A stretch of 64,000 nucleotides of DNA from Kitagawia praeruptora (Eukaryota > Streptophyta > Magnoliopsida > Apiales > Apiaceae). Position 1 is the stretch's first letter. Each line of letters starts with the position of its first letter. Below, one piece after another: positions 42,956-52,804 of this stretch. The notes beneath the pieces were generated by a model, which had not been told where the DNA came from, searched no databases, and saw nothing but the letters and a program-made list of their open reading frames with translations. The DNA lies in contig CM075348.1 in NCBI GenBank assembly GCA_037693485.1, positions 11,948,501 through 12,012,500 of the forward strand, written 5' to 3'. The position numbers and the translations under genes are program-made.

Positions 42956-45670
42956 ATGCGAACACGCTTACAAGCTCGTTTGGAAGAACTGGCGGAAGAC
43001 GATTTTGTAGAGAACGTAGAGAATAAGAACGAGGAATCTGAAACTACAGTAGCAATGGCAGATGCAGCAGCAGCTAAGGCTTTGAGGGAGTATTCTCAGC
43101 CGAAACTCAATGATATCCAGTCTAGCATTATTAGACCAGCTATTGCAGCTAAAAACTTTGAGATCAAGTCTGGCACAATTCAGATGGTGCAGAATTCAGT
43201 CCAGTTTGGGGGTGCTTCTACGGAGGATGCCAACATGCATGTTAGGGACTTTATCGAAATCTGCGACACTTTCAAGTGTAATGGAGTGACGGATGATGCT
43301 ATTAGGTTGAGGCTTTTCCCTTTCTCTCTGAGGGATAAGGCTAAGAGCTGGCTACACTCTTTACCACATGGTTCCATTACTACATGGGAAGATCTTGCTC
43401 AGAAGTTCCTTACTAAATTCTTCCCTATGGCGAAAACTGCAGCATTAAGGAACCAGTTGACTCAATTTCAACAGCAATCGGGCGAGACCTTGTGTGAGGC
43501 TTGGGAACGCTACAAGGAGATGCTACGCAAGTGTCCTCATCATGACATGCCTGATTGGATGGTTATTAATGGATTCTACAATGGGTTGGGAGCACAATCT
43601 AGGCCTTTGTTAGATGCAGCATCAGGTGGAGCTCTGTGGGCGAAGAGCTACGAGGAAGCTTATGATCTAATTGAGATGATGGCTGCTAATGAATACCAGA
43701 ATCCAACCCAGAGGCTTTCTCAAGGCAAAGTAGCAGGAGTTTTGGAAGTAGATACAGCTGCAATGATTACGGCTCAGTTGAAAGCTCTTGCTATGAAGGT
43801 GGATTCTCTTGCTAATTATGGAGTGCAACAGGTGGCTAGTGTTTGTGAGTTATGTGCGGGCGCACATGAGACGAATCAGTGTGCTATCTCTTCTGAATCA
43901 GCACAGTTCGTGAGTAATTTCCAGAGACCTGCTACACCAGTTCCAGTCACCTATCATCCGAACAACAGGAATCATCCCAATTTCAGCTGGAGCAACAATC
44001 AAGGTGCTCAACAACCTTATCAGCAGCCCTATCAGCAGTTTCAAGGTCAGCAAGCAAAGCCATTCAATCAAGGCTATCAACAGCCTTATGCTCCAAGGGC
44101 ACCATATCAACCTCCGGGATTTCAGCAGCAACAGCCTCAGACTCATATGGGGCAATCATCTAATGATAAATCAGAGGAGGTGTGGATAGCGGTAAAGAAC
44201 CTACAAGCTGGCCAGAAAATTTTGGAAACCCAGTTGGGGCAAATTGCAAGTGCCTTGGTAAATATGCAACAAGGAACTCTTCCAAGTGATACAATGGGTA
44301 ATCCAGGCAAGAGGGAAAGCAAAGAGCAGGTCAATGCAGTTACTTTGAGATCTGGAAAAGTCACGAGGGATCCTAAATCAGCAACTGAAGAAGATGAAGA
44401 TGTTCAGAATCAGCAGGATGAAAAATCTGCCGTGCCAGAAATTGAAAAATCTGACTTAGTGGCTGATCAGCTAGATGGTGAGAAGAGCAAGAAACCTGTT
44501 GAAAAGTTTACTCCCGAGCAATCTTCAATGAATAATCAGATCTATCCACCTCCGCCATATCCTGGACGTTTGAAGAAAAGTCAAGAAAAACAGTTTCAGA
44601 AGTTCATGGATGTCTTCAAGAAACTGTCCATTAACATTCCTTTTGTTGAAGCGTTGGAGCAGATGCCAAGATATGCTAAGTTCATGAAGGATATTTTGTC
44701 AAGGAAGAGGAGGTTGGAAGATTTTGAAACAGTGGCGTTGACGGAGGAGTGTAGTGCTGTTCTGCAGCAGAAATTGCCTCCTAAATTGAAAGATCCGGGA
44801 AGTTTCACTATTCCATGCACTATTGGCAACCTTTCTTTCAACAAGTGTTTATGTGATTTGGGAGCTAGTATTAATCTCATGCCCTTGTCTGTTTTCAAGC
44901 AACTTGGTCTACCGGAGCCAAAGCCAACTAACATCTCTTTGCAGTTGGCTGATCGATCTATCACTTATCCGAGGGGTATAGTGGAGGATGTTTTGGTGAA
45001 GGTTGATAAGCTCATATTCCCAGCTGATTTTGTTATCTTGGATTTTGAAGAAGATAAGAAGATTCCCATAATCTTGGGAAGACCGTTCTTGGCTACAGGA
45101 AAGACTTTGATTGATGTGCAAAAAGGAGAGCTTACAATGAGGGTGCAAGATCAGAGTGTCACCTTTAATGTGTTCAAGGCAATGAAATTTCCGACAGAGG
45201 ATGAAGAATGTTGCAGTGTGGAAATAGTTGATACGGGTCAGAGAAAGAAATTTGATCAATTATTGAGCGAGAAGTCAGATATGCATGTGCTAAAGCATCC
45301 CATCACTGAATCCATTGCCGATTCTTCGGTTCGTGATCTTTCGAATGTAAAGCTTGGGAAACTTCCACCACATTTGAGGTATGTCCTTTTGAATAATGAG
45401 CTAGTGATTTTTGAAGAGGGGCATGATAACGTGTTGCGAAGGTGGAAAGCAGATGATAAGGAAGAAGAAATTTTTGTTCAACCGGTTGAGTCGGAGAAGC
45501 ACATTAGAGGTGTGAAGAAGAAAAAGAAGAAGATTTGGCCGTTGGGTAGTAAAATCAAGTTGAAATCTGATGGAAGCGTTTGGTGGAAAGCAAGCAACCA
45601 AGATGTCAACGTTCGTATGAATGGTTTGTCTATTGAGAACGGTTCAGTTATTCTTTTGAAACCACCATGA
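42956..45670 (+). CDS. Athila-like gag-protease polyprotein
   Basis: 904 residues, uninterrupted. Residues about 70-240 are a retrotransposon gag domain (VRDFIEICDTFKCNGVTDDA, LRDKAKSWLHSLPHGSITTW, FLTKFFPMAKTAALRNQL, GETLCEAWERYKEMLRKCPHH). A CX2C..HX4C knuckle follows (CELCAGAHETNQC). Next comes a Gln/Pro/Tyr-rich stretch (residues about 330-400), the RSGK-containing linker (NAVTLRSGKVTRDP), and aspartic protease with CLCDLGASINLMPLSVF (D-L-G-A) and IILGRPFLATG. The C-terminal part is basic. The start ATG lies 115 bp after the PBS. Gag forms particles and protease matures them. There is no pol behind it. Confidence 0.88.
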   Translation: MRTRLQARLEELAEDDFVENVENKNEESETTVAMADAAAAKALREYSQPKLNDIQSSIIRPAIAAKNFEIKSGTIQMVQNSVQFGGASTEDANMHVRDFIEICDTFKCNGVTDDAIRLRLFPFSLRDKAKSWLHSLPHGSITTWEDLAQKFLTKFFPMAKTAALRNQLTQFQQQSGETLCEAWERYKEMLRKCPHHDMPDWMVINGFYNGLGAQSRPLLDAASGGALWAKSYEEAYDLIEMMAANEYQNPTQRLSQGKVAGVLEVDTAAMITAQLKALAMKVDSLANYGVQQVASVCELCAGAHETNQCAISSESAQFVSNFQRPATPVPVTYHPNNRNHPNFSWSNNQGAQQPYQQPYQQFQGQQAKPFNQGYQQPYAPRAPYQPPGFQQQQPQTHMGQSSNDKSEEVWIAVKNLQAGQKILETQLGQIASALVNMQQGTLPSDTMGNPGKRESKEQVNAVTLRSGKVTRDPKSATEEDEDVQNQQDEKSAVPEIEKSDLVADQLDGEKSKKPVEKFTPEQSSMNNQIYPPPPYPGRLKKSQEKQFQKFMDVFKKLSINIPFVEALEQMPRYAKFMKDILSRKRRLEDFETVALTEECSAVLQQKLPPKLKDPGSFTIPCTIGNLSFNKCLCDLGASINLMPLSVFKQLGLPEPKPTNISLQLADRSITYPRGIVEDVLVKVDKLIFPADFVILDFEEDKKIPIILGRPFLATGKTLIDVQKGELTMRVQDQSVTFNVFKAMKFPTEDEECCSVEIVDTGQRKKFDQLLSEKSDMHVLKHPITESIADSSVRDLSNVKLGKLPPHLRYVLLNNELVIFEEGHDNVLRRWKADDKEEEIFVQPVESEKHIRGVKKKKKKIWPLGSKIKLKSDGSVWWKASNQDVNVRMNGLSIENGSVILLKPP

Positions 45671-45681
45671 GTTGAGGAAGT

Positions 45682-45728
45682 AACGTCAAGCTATTGACGT
45701 TAAAGAAGCGCTTCGTGGGAGGCAACCC
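45682..45728 (+). promoter_or_regulatory. Conserved hairpin after gag, element C
   Basis: A perfect 8-bp stem with loop GCTA (AACGTCAA / TTGACGTT) at 45682-45701, then AAAGAAGCGCTTCGTGGGAG and GCAACCC. The last part contains GAAGCGCTTC, also self-complementary. The same block is in element B. Confidence 0.65.
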
Positions 45729-45814
45729 ATGCATTAGTGTAGGAAGGAAAAAAAAAATAGTAGTGTTGTGCAAAAAAAAAAAAAAAATTAAATAAAATGA
45801 ACAGTGAAATTTCG

Positions 45815-46010
45815 CACAGTTTGCGCCCCTGTAACGCAGGTTGCGCCTGCGTTACTGCTTCCGGGGCAGTTTGCGCCCATGTAACGCAGGTTGCGCCTGC
45901 GTTACCCGACAGTTTTTTTCCCCTAACACGCATTTCTGTAATGCGTTACTGGCCATTCCGCGCCCAGCGCCCTGAAACGCAGCATGAGGCTGCGTTATAC
46001 CCCCTTCTGC
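45815..46010 (+). repeat. Hairpin-forming 50-bp tandem repeats, element C
   Basis: Stem GTAACGCAGG pairs with CCTGCGTTAC at 45831-45855 and again at 45881-45905 (period 50). A third, diverged copy at 45976-45996 has AACGCAGC pairing with GCTGCGTT. GC-rich within AT-rich DNA. Confidence 0.75.
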
Positions 46011-46630
46011 CCAGTTTTTTCCCCGAAAATTAGTGTTTTTCACCTCTAAAATTCCCCCAAATTCTATCCTAACCCAAATTTCTTCAATTCTAAATCCCTA
46101 TATCTATCCTACATCAAATATTAACCTCTCCAAATCTCTCCTACACACTTAAATCTTTATTCAACCTATCCATCATCTTATATTTATACCCACCTATACA
46201 TACAAATCCAATTCCTCTTCTATTTTATTTAAATCTCCAAAAATTTAATTCTAAAGAGGAATTAATTGCAAGTTCACCTCTCCAATTCGTAGTGGGTTTA
46301 TTTCTTCTCTCAAATTTTATTTTGATTACGAATTTGTGTTCTTGAAAAATTGGGATTTTGTATTATTCTTGGTATTTGGGTATTTTTGGTGTGTTATTGC
46401 TTGGTAATTTTTGGTGGAGCTTCTTGTGAGTTGGGTATTATTCTTTTGGCTCGTAAGCATGGGAGAGATAGTGCTAATATTGGGAAATTTTCGTTTTCGA
46501 CGGCGGAGGTTAAATTTAATCGGTTGTTTTGAGGCCAATTGCTAAGGAAATGGGATTTTTGCGAGAAAAAAAAATTGTTGGGTATGCTTCGGTATTCAGG
46601 TATGTTTTCTGCTTTCCCTTGTATTTACTT
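46011..46630 (+). other. ORF2 leader with ORF2 deleted, element C
   Basis: A C/T-rich leader (46030-46250) like that before ORF2 in element B is followed directly by the downstream flank of ORF2 (GGTATGTTTTCTGCTTTCCC at about 46599). The roughly 1.2-kb ORF2 is missing. A short 60-codon ORF at 46350-46532 has no recognisable domain. Confidence 0.5.
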
Positions 46631-46633
46631 CTA

Positions 46634-46672
46634 TTCAATGCGGACATTGAATATTTTAAGTTTGGGGGTGGT
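46634..46672 (+). promoter_or_regulatory. Internal CGGA stem-loop plus PPT-like tract, element C
   Basis: TTCAATG-CGGA-CATTGAA (46634-46651), 6 nt, AAGTTTGGGGGTGG (46658-46671). Confidence 0.6.
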
Positions 46673-48446
46673 TTGAGGGATTAGTAGTTGTTGTTGTATT
46701 ATTTGTTCATGTAGGATGTCATGCTTTGCATATTAGTAGTAGTAAATTATGCATGTTTGTTTGTGTTATCTACGTTTGTTTCATATAGGACATTCTGTTT
46801 TTATGTTTGTATATCATGTGAGTTCATAATAGTTTGCATTTGCACCCATGCTTGATAGGAATTTTGTGTTGTTGACGCTTTTGATTGAGAAGTGATATGC
46901 TTTGTTCTTGTGCACACACATACACTAGTAAGTTGAAGCTAGTGGACTTAATGAATGTTGTAAGTAATTAGAAGGACATGAATATGTGCAAGATGATTTA
47001 GTTTGCATGCTTTGTATACAAGTAGGTGCGTTAGAGAGATGTTGCTTGGGATTGAGTATGTTTTTCCACCAAGTGAGTTTTTGAGCCTTATTGCATATTT
47101 GCAATTTATTCGTTTGCTTGAGTGTCCACGGATTGTTTGCATTGCTAGCAGTTGTTTGAGGTCTTTCTTGAAACGCATGACATTATTTGGCGTTTAAAAT
47201 GATAAAGGCATTTAGGAATAACCGCATATTTTCCCATATTACCACACCATGTTTACATGATCAATTAGTTAACCCGTTGAGCTTAATCCTATTTTTTTTC
47301 GGTGACATACCACATTACTTGCCTAGACCTTTTTCTTGTATTAGCCTTACATTAATTTGAACCCACATTGTCAAAGGCTAGTAGAGTGCTTAAGGGAGTA
47401 ATAAGGTGTGTAATGAGGGGTTTATTGTTGGTCATAAGTTTGGGGGGAAATATTGAATTTGAAAATTGGGTTTGTTTACTTGATAGTCGACATGTGTAAT
47501 AAAATTGTGGGATTATTGTTATTGTGTATATTATTGTTTGTGATATATTTAGCTCTCGAAAAAAAGAAAAAAAAAAGAAAAAAAAAAGAGAAAAAAAAAG
47601 AGAAAAAAAAAGGAAAAAAAAAGAAAAAAAGGAAAAAAATATATATTATGAGAGCATGTTTGTGTTTGTTGTGATCCTACTTTAGTCGACTAGTCGAGCG
47701 TTTTTGTTGGAAGAAGAAGAGTAAAATTATGTGTGGGGGGGAAAATAGGGTGTTGTGTATGATTTATTATGGTACTTACTAGCTTTTGACACTTCACCTG
47801 TTTTGGCTTATTTGACATACCTTGTCCCTAGCCCCGTTACAACCCAAATAAAGACCTTTTGATTATCGTCATTGATGTATGTTGTGTTAAGAGTTAGATT
47901 GATACCAAATGTCAAGCATGTTTATGATTTTGTTGGAATTGAGTGATACACTTACCCTTGTTCTTGAGTGAATATTCTTTGTGAGTGGATTGTGAGTGTT
48001 TGCTTGTTCTTGCGTATGAGATCCCGAGTGTTGTCTCAAAGATGTGCTCTTGTAGGCTTAGCATGTTTACTAACTTATTCTTACACTTGACATGGGCTTG
48101 TGAGAACTTATGCATGTTCATTGAGTAGACTATGTGAATACTTGCACTTTCGACACCAAGACATTGCGTATTTACTTTGATTCTTAAGTTGATATGGCAT
48201 GAGAGGATTTGAAGGTATGGTAGGATATTAGTACTAGATTAATTGCATTTTTCATATTAGTTGCATTCATGCATTGCATTGCATTAGGTTAAATGGATTT
48301 TGTGGGTACATTCGCTATAGGCCCTCACGAGACCTTACTCGTCCACTAGGGCTACCTAGGGGTTTAAAGGGCTTGTTGCATATGCCAAATGCAACCGTGA
48401 TCACCTACGGAAGTGGTACTAGTTAGTTAGTTAGTTGTAATTGTTT
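46673..48446 (+). other. 3' noncoding domain of element C
   Basis: No gene. Contains, in the same order as element A: ATGATAAAGGCATTTAGGAA at 47199-47218, GTTAACCCGTTGAGCTT at about 47268-47284, AAGTTTGGGGGGAAA at about 47438, the A-rich tract, CCTAGCCCCGTTACAACCC at 47827-47845 with AAAGACCTTTTGATT, and GGGCTACCTAGGGGTTTA at about 48349-48366. Confidence 0.6.
47560..47640 (+). repeat. A-rich purine tract, element C
   Basis: GAAAAAAAA-type repeats with no pyrimidine for about 80 nt. Confidence 0.85.
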
Positions 48447-48483
48447 ATGCTTGAGGACAAGCATCGGTTTAAGTTTGGGGGTG
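48447..48483 (+). promoter_or_regulatory. Terminal AGGA stem-loop and PPT, element C
   Basis: ATGCTTG-AGGA-CAAGCAT (48447-48464), 6 nt, AAGTTTGGGGGTG (48471-48483) abutting the LTR. Confidence 0.8.
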
Positions 48484-49971
48484 TGATAAGTGGAGTTATA
48501 TCCACTTGGAACATTCTAAATCGGCTTAAATTGATTGTCTTGGACTCAAGTTTCTTGTAATTTTGATGTATTTTGTTTAGTTGTGCAGATTTACAAGGAT
48601 GTTGATTATGGTGGATGTTTTTGTCGTTTTTGGGGATTTAATTTATTAAAATTCGGATTTATTGGGCTGCACGCGTGAGATTCACTGTTTGGGCCATATC
48701 TTGAGTTCTATAAGTCTGTTTTCAGCCCGTAAGCAGTCCACGCGAAGATAACGAGATTCTCTATCATTCTAAGGTGGTCCAGAGGCCCAATTACGTCTGG
48801 AACGGCTCTGGAAAACAGAAGAAAAGTCAGCTACGAATTTCCCTTTAAAACAGAATCAGTTTAGGAAACGTATCTTGCAGAAATTCTATTATAATTCTGT
48901 TTTGGTATTTTCTTGCTGGGCAAGACTTTTAGAGCCTATTTAAACACATCCTACCATTGTAATATACACATTATCATAGTTTTATTATTGTAACCTAGCT
49001 TAGATCTGCAAGGGAGAAAAGGAGAGAAGGATTCAACGCTCGTGACAAGCAACGGATCTAGATCTACTTCATCCTTTGTGTTACTTTGGATTATAGATTT
49101 GTTTTCTCAAACTCTTATTTATTAATATAATTACTTCTTTTATTCATATCTTGTTATTTACCATGTTTTCATCAAATCTCATGGTGACGAAAGGTTTAGT
49201 TATGAACTAATCGTTGTCATGGGATCCTAGTGGATTTATCTATGTAGCTTAGTAGTTTGTATGCCTTAAAGATTTATGTGTGGTGAATACTGATATCCTC
49301 GTATGGTTAATCTTAATGCTTTTGGATGCGTAGCTAACATCTAAATTGAATTGTTAATCTCTTGTGAAGTGAAAGTGGATCTTGAGATTTAGAACTTGCC
49401 ATGCTAGCATAGGTTCATAATTGTTATCAATATGATTGTGGTGTGAGATGAAAATACTTATACTGCCCTGTGTGATCTTTATGGATAACTTGTGCTTCAA
49501 CCGTTATGTTTTCAAATTCTATAGACATATAGGGTCTAAGCATAATTGGTGTCTATTCATCTTCTATCTTTTTTGTGGATGTATGTTTAGTTTGGTATGC
49601 GTATGCTGACAGGTAGCGTATACTTGTTTCGTGTTATCCGATCAGATATCAAAACCATCGCATGTTTTAATTAAAGGCTGCAACTCTAAGTGAAGTAGAT
49701 GATGAAACTAGGATTCCATGTTTTTATTCTCATAAGTAACTCGATTTCTATTCTTATTAGTTAATTTAATTCTTAGTTTTATAATTTGCACTTAGTTAAT
49801 TTAGATAATAAATCTTAAATTTATTATTTGTCTTAGCAGTGAGTTAAAACCATACATTGTTGCATAGGCATATTTACTGAATTGAACACCATTCTAGATC
49901 TCTGTGGGAACGAACTTGATTTAATCATATATTACTTGTGACAACGTGCGCTTGCGTGATTTTGCATAACA
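48484..49971 (+). repeat. 3' LTR of element C
   Basis: 1488 bp, collinear with 41329-42816. Confidence 0.95.
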
Positions 49972-51580
49972 CCTCATCATCATGTTCATCTATGAAACTC
50001 AGAAATTCCTCAGAATTATGATAGGCTTTAATCAATTTGTTAGCATCATTCATTTTCTTTTGAGCCAAGGAGGCAAGTTGCTTTCGGGAGGATAAAGCAT
50101 CCGCTTCAGCATGGGCAACTTGAGAATGCAGGTCATCAATCTCTTCCTTGAACCTTGCTGAGTCAGTCTTCAAGGATATATTCTCATCCCTGAAAGCCAG
50201 TCCTTGGGTAGCAACAGATTGGAAGAAGGCATTAGCCTGCAATCAAAGTTGACAAAGTGTAAGGAATGTGCAAAGGCTTAATCATATACCAGAATCGGTA
50301 GGAAAAGTATCTTACCTGATACAAGGCTTGGGAGCCCAGAAGTTGATTCTCATTCATTTTCTCCCCAGCAAGTAAAGACAGTCTATCAGGAGGAGTGATT
50401 GAAAGCTTGGACCAGTCTAGGGCTAGGTCAGGACTCCCAGAAACCGAGTCTTGTTCGCATATACCCCATGATGGCATGAAGGGGGTTCTGATACTTCCAT
50501 CAGCATTACGGGATCTCTTCCCGCCTTGGGAGCAACCTTCCAAGAAGTTAGGGATCCGAGGCTTAGCGGGATTCAGTAGTTCCTCAGCCTTTTTCTTCAT
50601 TCTTTTAGTCATAATCGGCTGGTTCTGAGGACGGCTGTCAATCTCCTCCGCAGCTGAAATACAAAGAGAAAACATCGGTATAAGAACAAACAGAGTTCAT
50701 AAGAAGCTCAAGTAAGAAAATTACCCTCAATGGAAAGAAAGCTAAGGCCAGCTTCAATAAGGTTCTTTTCGTTCAGAAACATTTTATAGTGGGTACGGCC
50801 ATTATCGGCAAGAAGCCAATCTCGATCCTGTAACTCTGAATCATCAAGGTCGCAAACGAAGTGTTTGCTATCTTCTACAATTCCGAATCTCTTTACGAAG
50901 AAGTTACCCCAATCACCACCTTTCCATTCAAGGACTACAAACTCCCTCTCCCAGAAATGTTGGGAATCTGGTAAAGAATAGGGATTCACCATGTGTGGAA
51001 TTTTGGCCCTGTGCTTGAGACTAACCCATCCTTTCTTGTGATCAAAAGAATTACTGGCCACGAAGATACTTCGAAACAATGTAGTAGTCGGGAGGATCCC
51101 CAATTGACGACATCTTATTAAAAACATAGAGATATATCTCCAAGAGTTGGGATACAACTGACAAGGATGGATCTGATACTCCGCCATCAATCTAATGATA
51201 AAGTTATCAACGGGGAATCTGAACCCAGCATCAAGGGCACCCCAGTAAACACAAAGCCTCTCGGGATGCCAGTTGCAGGTCCTGTCTAATGGTTTTGGAA
51301 GACGAACTTTAATAGCACTTGGAAAGTGATATGAGTCCTTTATTTCTAGGACATCTTTTTCTTTCAATTTACTGGGACTTCTAAAAGAATCTAAGCTAGC
51401 ACAATTTGGGAATGTGTCCCTCATAATATTAAGAAGATCTAGCAAGGATTCAAATTTATGCTCAAAGTATGAAGAAGGTTTGATTTCTTCTTTACCTTTA
51501 GTTGTCCTCATCCTACTCCTCTTTGCCATAGCTTCCATCATGGAGACAGGGGGAGCCATTGGGCGATCACCTTCTGACAT

Positions 51581-51700
51581 CTTGATCACAAAGCTGGAAC
51601 TTGATCTTGCAACTTGAAAGCTAGAGAGCTTAAGAATTTGAAAACTCAGAAGTGAAGAAGTGAATGAAATGAAAACTACCACACTTTTTTTATAGAAGAA
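51581..51700 (-). promoter_or_regulatory. Putative promoter of the Tat antisense gene
   Basis: On the minus strand TATAAAAAAAG at 51694-51684, about 105 nt upstream of the MSEGDR start codon. This is a fitting distance for a TATA box with a roughly 75-nt leader. Confidence 0.45.
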
Positions 51701-52080
51701 GCATGACCTGCTGTGATAGGTTGAAGTTCAGTCTGGTTCGCGTTTACAGGTCATCTATCGTTTAAAGATGAAAAAAGGACAGAAATTGCTCGTTTTATAC
51801 GGGAAAGATCGTTATAATTCAAATATGCCAAAGAAGAGATAGCTGATGTATTAGCAATAGATTAAGGAGTAATATCGTCGAAAGTCATGAATGACCAAAC
51901 TGATGGCTTAAGATCAAGATCAAGTTTCTTGATCTTTAAGACAATGAAGTCATGGGTGACCAAAATTAAGACTTGAGATCAAGATCAAGGTTCTTGACCC
52001 TCAAGATCGCGAAAGATTTTCACGTCCGGGTCGACCAGCTAGCCGAGAAGCAATCGACCGCGACGCACTAGGGGCCTCAG
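51701..52080. other. Tat 3' region, unannotated part
   Basis: Upstream of the antisense promoter. It has two related segments with AAGATCAAGATCAAG at about 51909 and 51975. No gene. Confidence 0.45.
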
Positions 52081-52740
52081 CCGACCAGGTCCCGGAGGAC
52101 CAGGTCCCGGCCGACCAGCTCCCCCGGAGGAGGTCCAGCCGACCAGGTCCCGGAGGACCAGGTCCCGGCCGACCAGCTCCTTTGGAGGGGGTTCAGCCGA
52201 CCAACTCCTGAACCTGGATCCGGCCAGTCTAGGTTCAGTTCTTGGTCCTGGATCCCGACTTTTTCAGCAAGTGGTTTTGGACATGGTTCTCGATTTGTTC
52301 AGCAAATCTCAGATGATTGCTAATACTAAAGAGAGGCCAAGATTAACCATGAAGGACGAAATTAGCCATGAAGTCACGAACGACTAAACTGACGATTCGT
52401 AATCAAGATCAAGATTCTTGATCCTTAGGACCACGGACGATTCCTGATCCTAGATCCACACTCTTTTTTAAAAAAACATGAAGGAGTCTAAGTTCAGGTT
52501 TTAAGGCCAGCTTCTGACTAAGCTCCCCCGGAAGAGAGATTCCAGCCGACCAGGTCCCGGAGGACCAGGTCCCGGCCGACCAGCTCCCCCGGAGGAGGTC
52601 CAGCCGACCAGGTCCCGGAGGACCAGGTCCCGGCCGACCAGCTTATTTGAAGGGGGTTCAGCCGACCAACTTCTGAACCTGGATCCGGCCGGTCTAGGTT
52701 CAGTTCTTGGTCCTGGATCCCTACTTTTTCAGTGAACTTT
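52081..52740 (+). repeat. GC-rich nested duplication in Tat 3' region
   Basis: A block of about 180 bp made of two 58-60-bp units (CCGACCAGGTCCCGGAGGAC...) at 52081-52260 recurs at 52546-52735, an offset of 465 bp. Each is followed by the same TGAACCTGGATCCGGCC tail. High CCGG/CpG content contrasts with the flanks. Confidence 0.8.
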
Positions 52741-52804
52741 TTAAACCTAAATCTCGACTTTTTCAGCGAATCTCGGATGATTGTTAATGATGAAAAGAGG
52801 TCGA

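Larger units (their letters stand above)
41329..49971 (+). mobile_element. Athila-like LTR retrotransposon C (gag-protease only)
   Basis: LTRs of 1488 bp each with about 6 mismatches (0.4%), TSD CCTCA at 41324-41328 and 49972-49976, PBS at 42823 and PPT at 48471-48483. The only ORF is a 904-residue gag-protease. RT, RNase H and integrase are absent, and the ORF2 expected after the 46-kb leader is deleted. Younger than the Tat copy that hosts it. Confidence 0.93.
40848..51580 (-). pseudogene. Spliced antisense gene of the Tat element (gypsy-type 'transposase' family), broken by element C
   Basis: On the minus strand: exon 1 51580-50725 (start MSEGDRPMAPP), intron with GT-AG ends, exon 2 50653-50316, GT-AG intron, exon 3 50236-49972. 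The last exon continues beyond element C at 41328-40848. Exon lengths 856 and 338 nt keep the frame (1194 nt, 398 codons). Exon 1 residues 100-285 (NFIIRLMAEYQIHPCQLYPN, ISMFLIRCRQLGILPT, WEREFVVLEWKGGDWGNFFV) match the 'putative gypsy-type transposon' (Transposase_28) family. Exon 3 is coiled-coil. The C-terminus is Ser-rich and acidic. Total about 640 residues. A further intron starting GTGAGT in the last exon is possible. Element C at CCTCA destroys it. Confidence 0.7.

Noticed and set aside
45700..46043. Minus-strand ORFs over the GC-rich hairpin repeats
   Set aside because: Overlapping frames created by tandem repeats; no independent support.
41329..49971. Elements B and C as copies of one family
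   Set aside because: They share LTR motifs, PBS and PPT modules, but LTR length (1265 versus 1488) and most sequence differ; related, not the same family.
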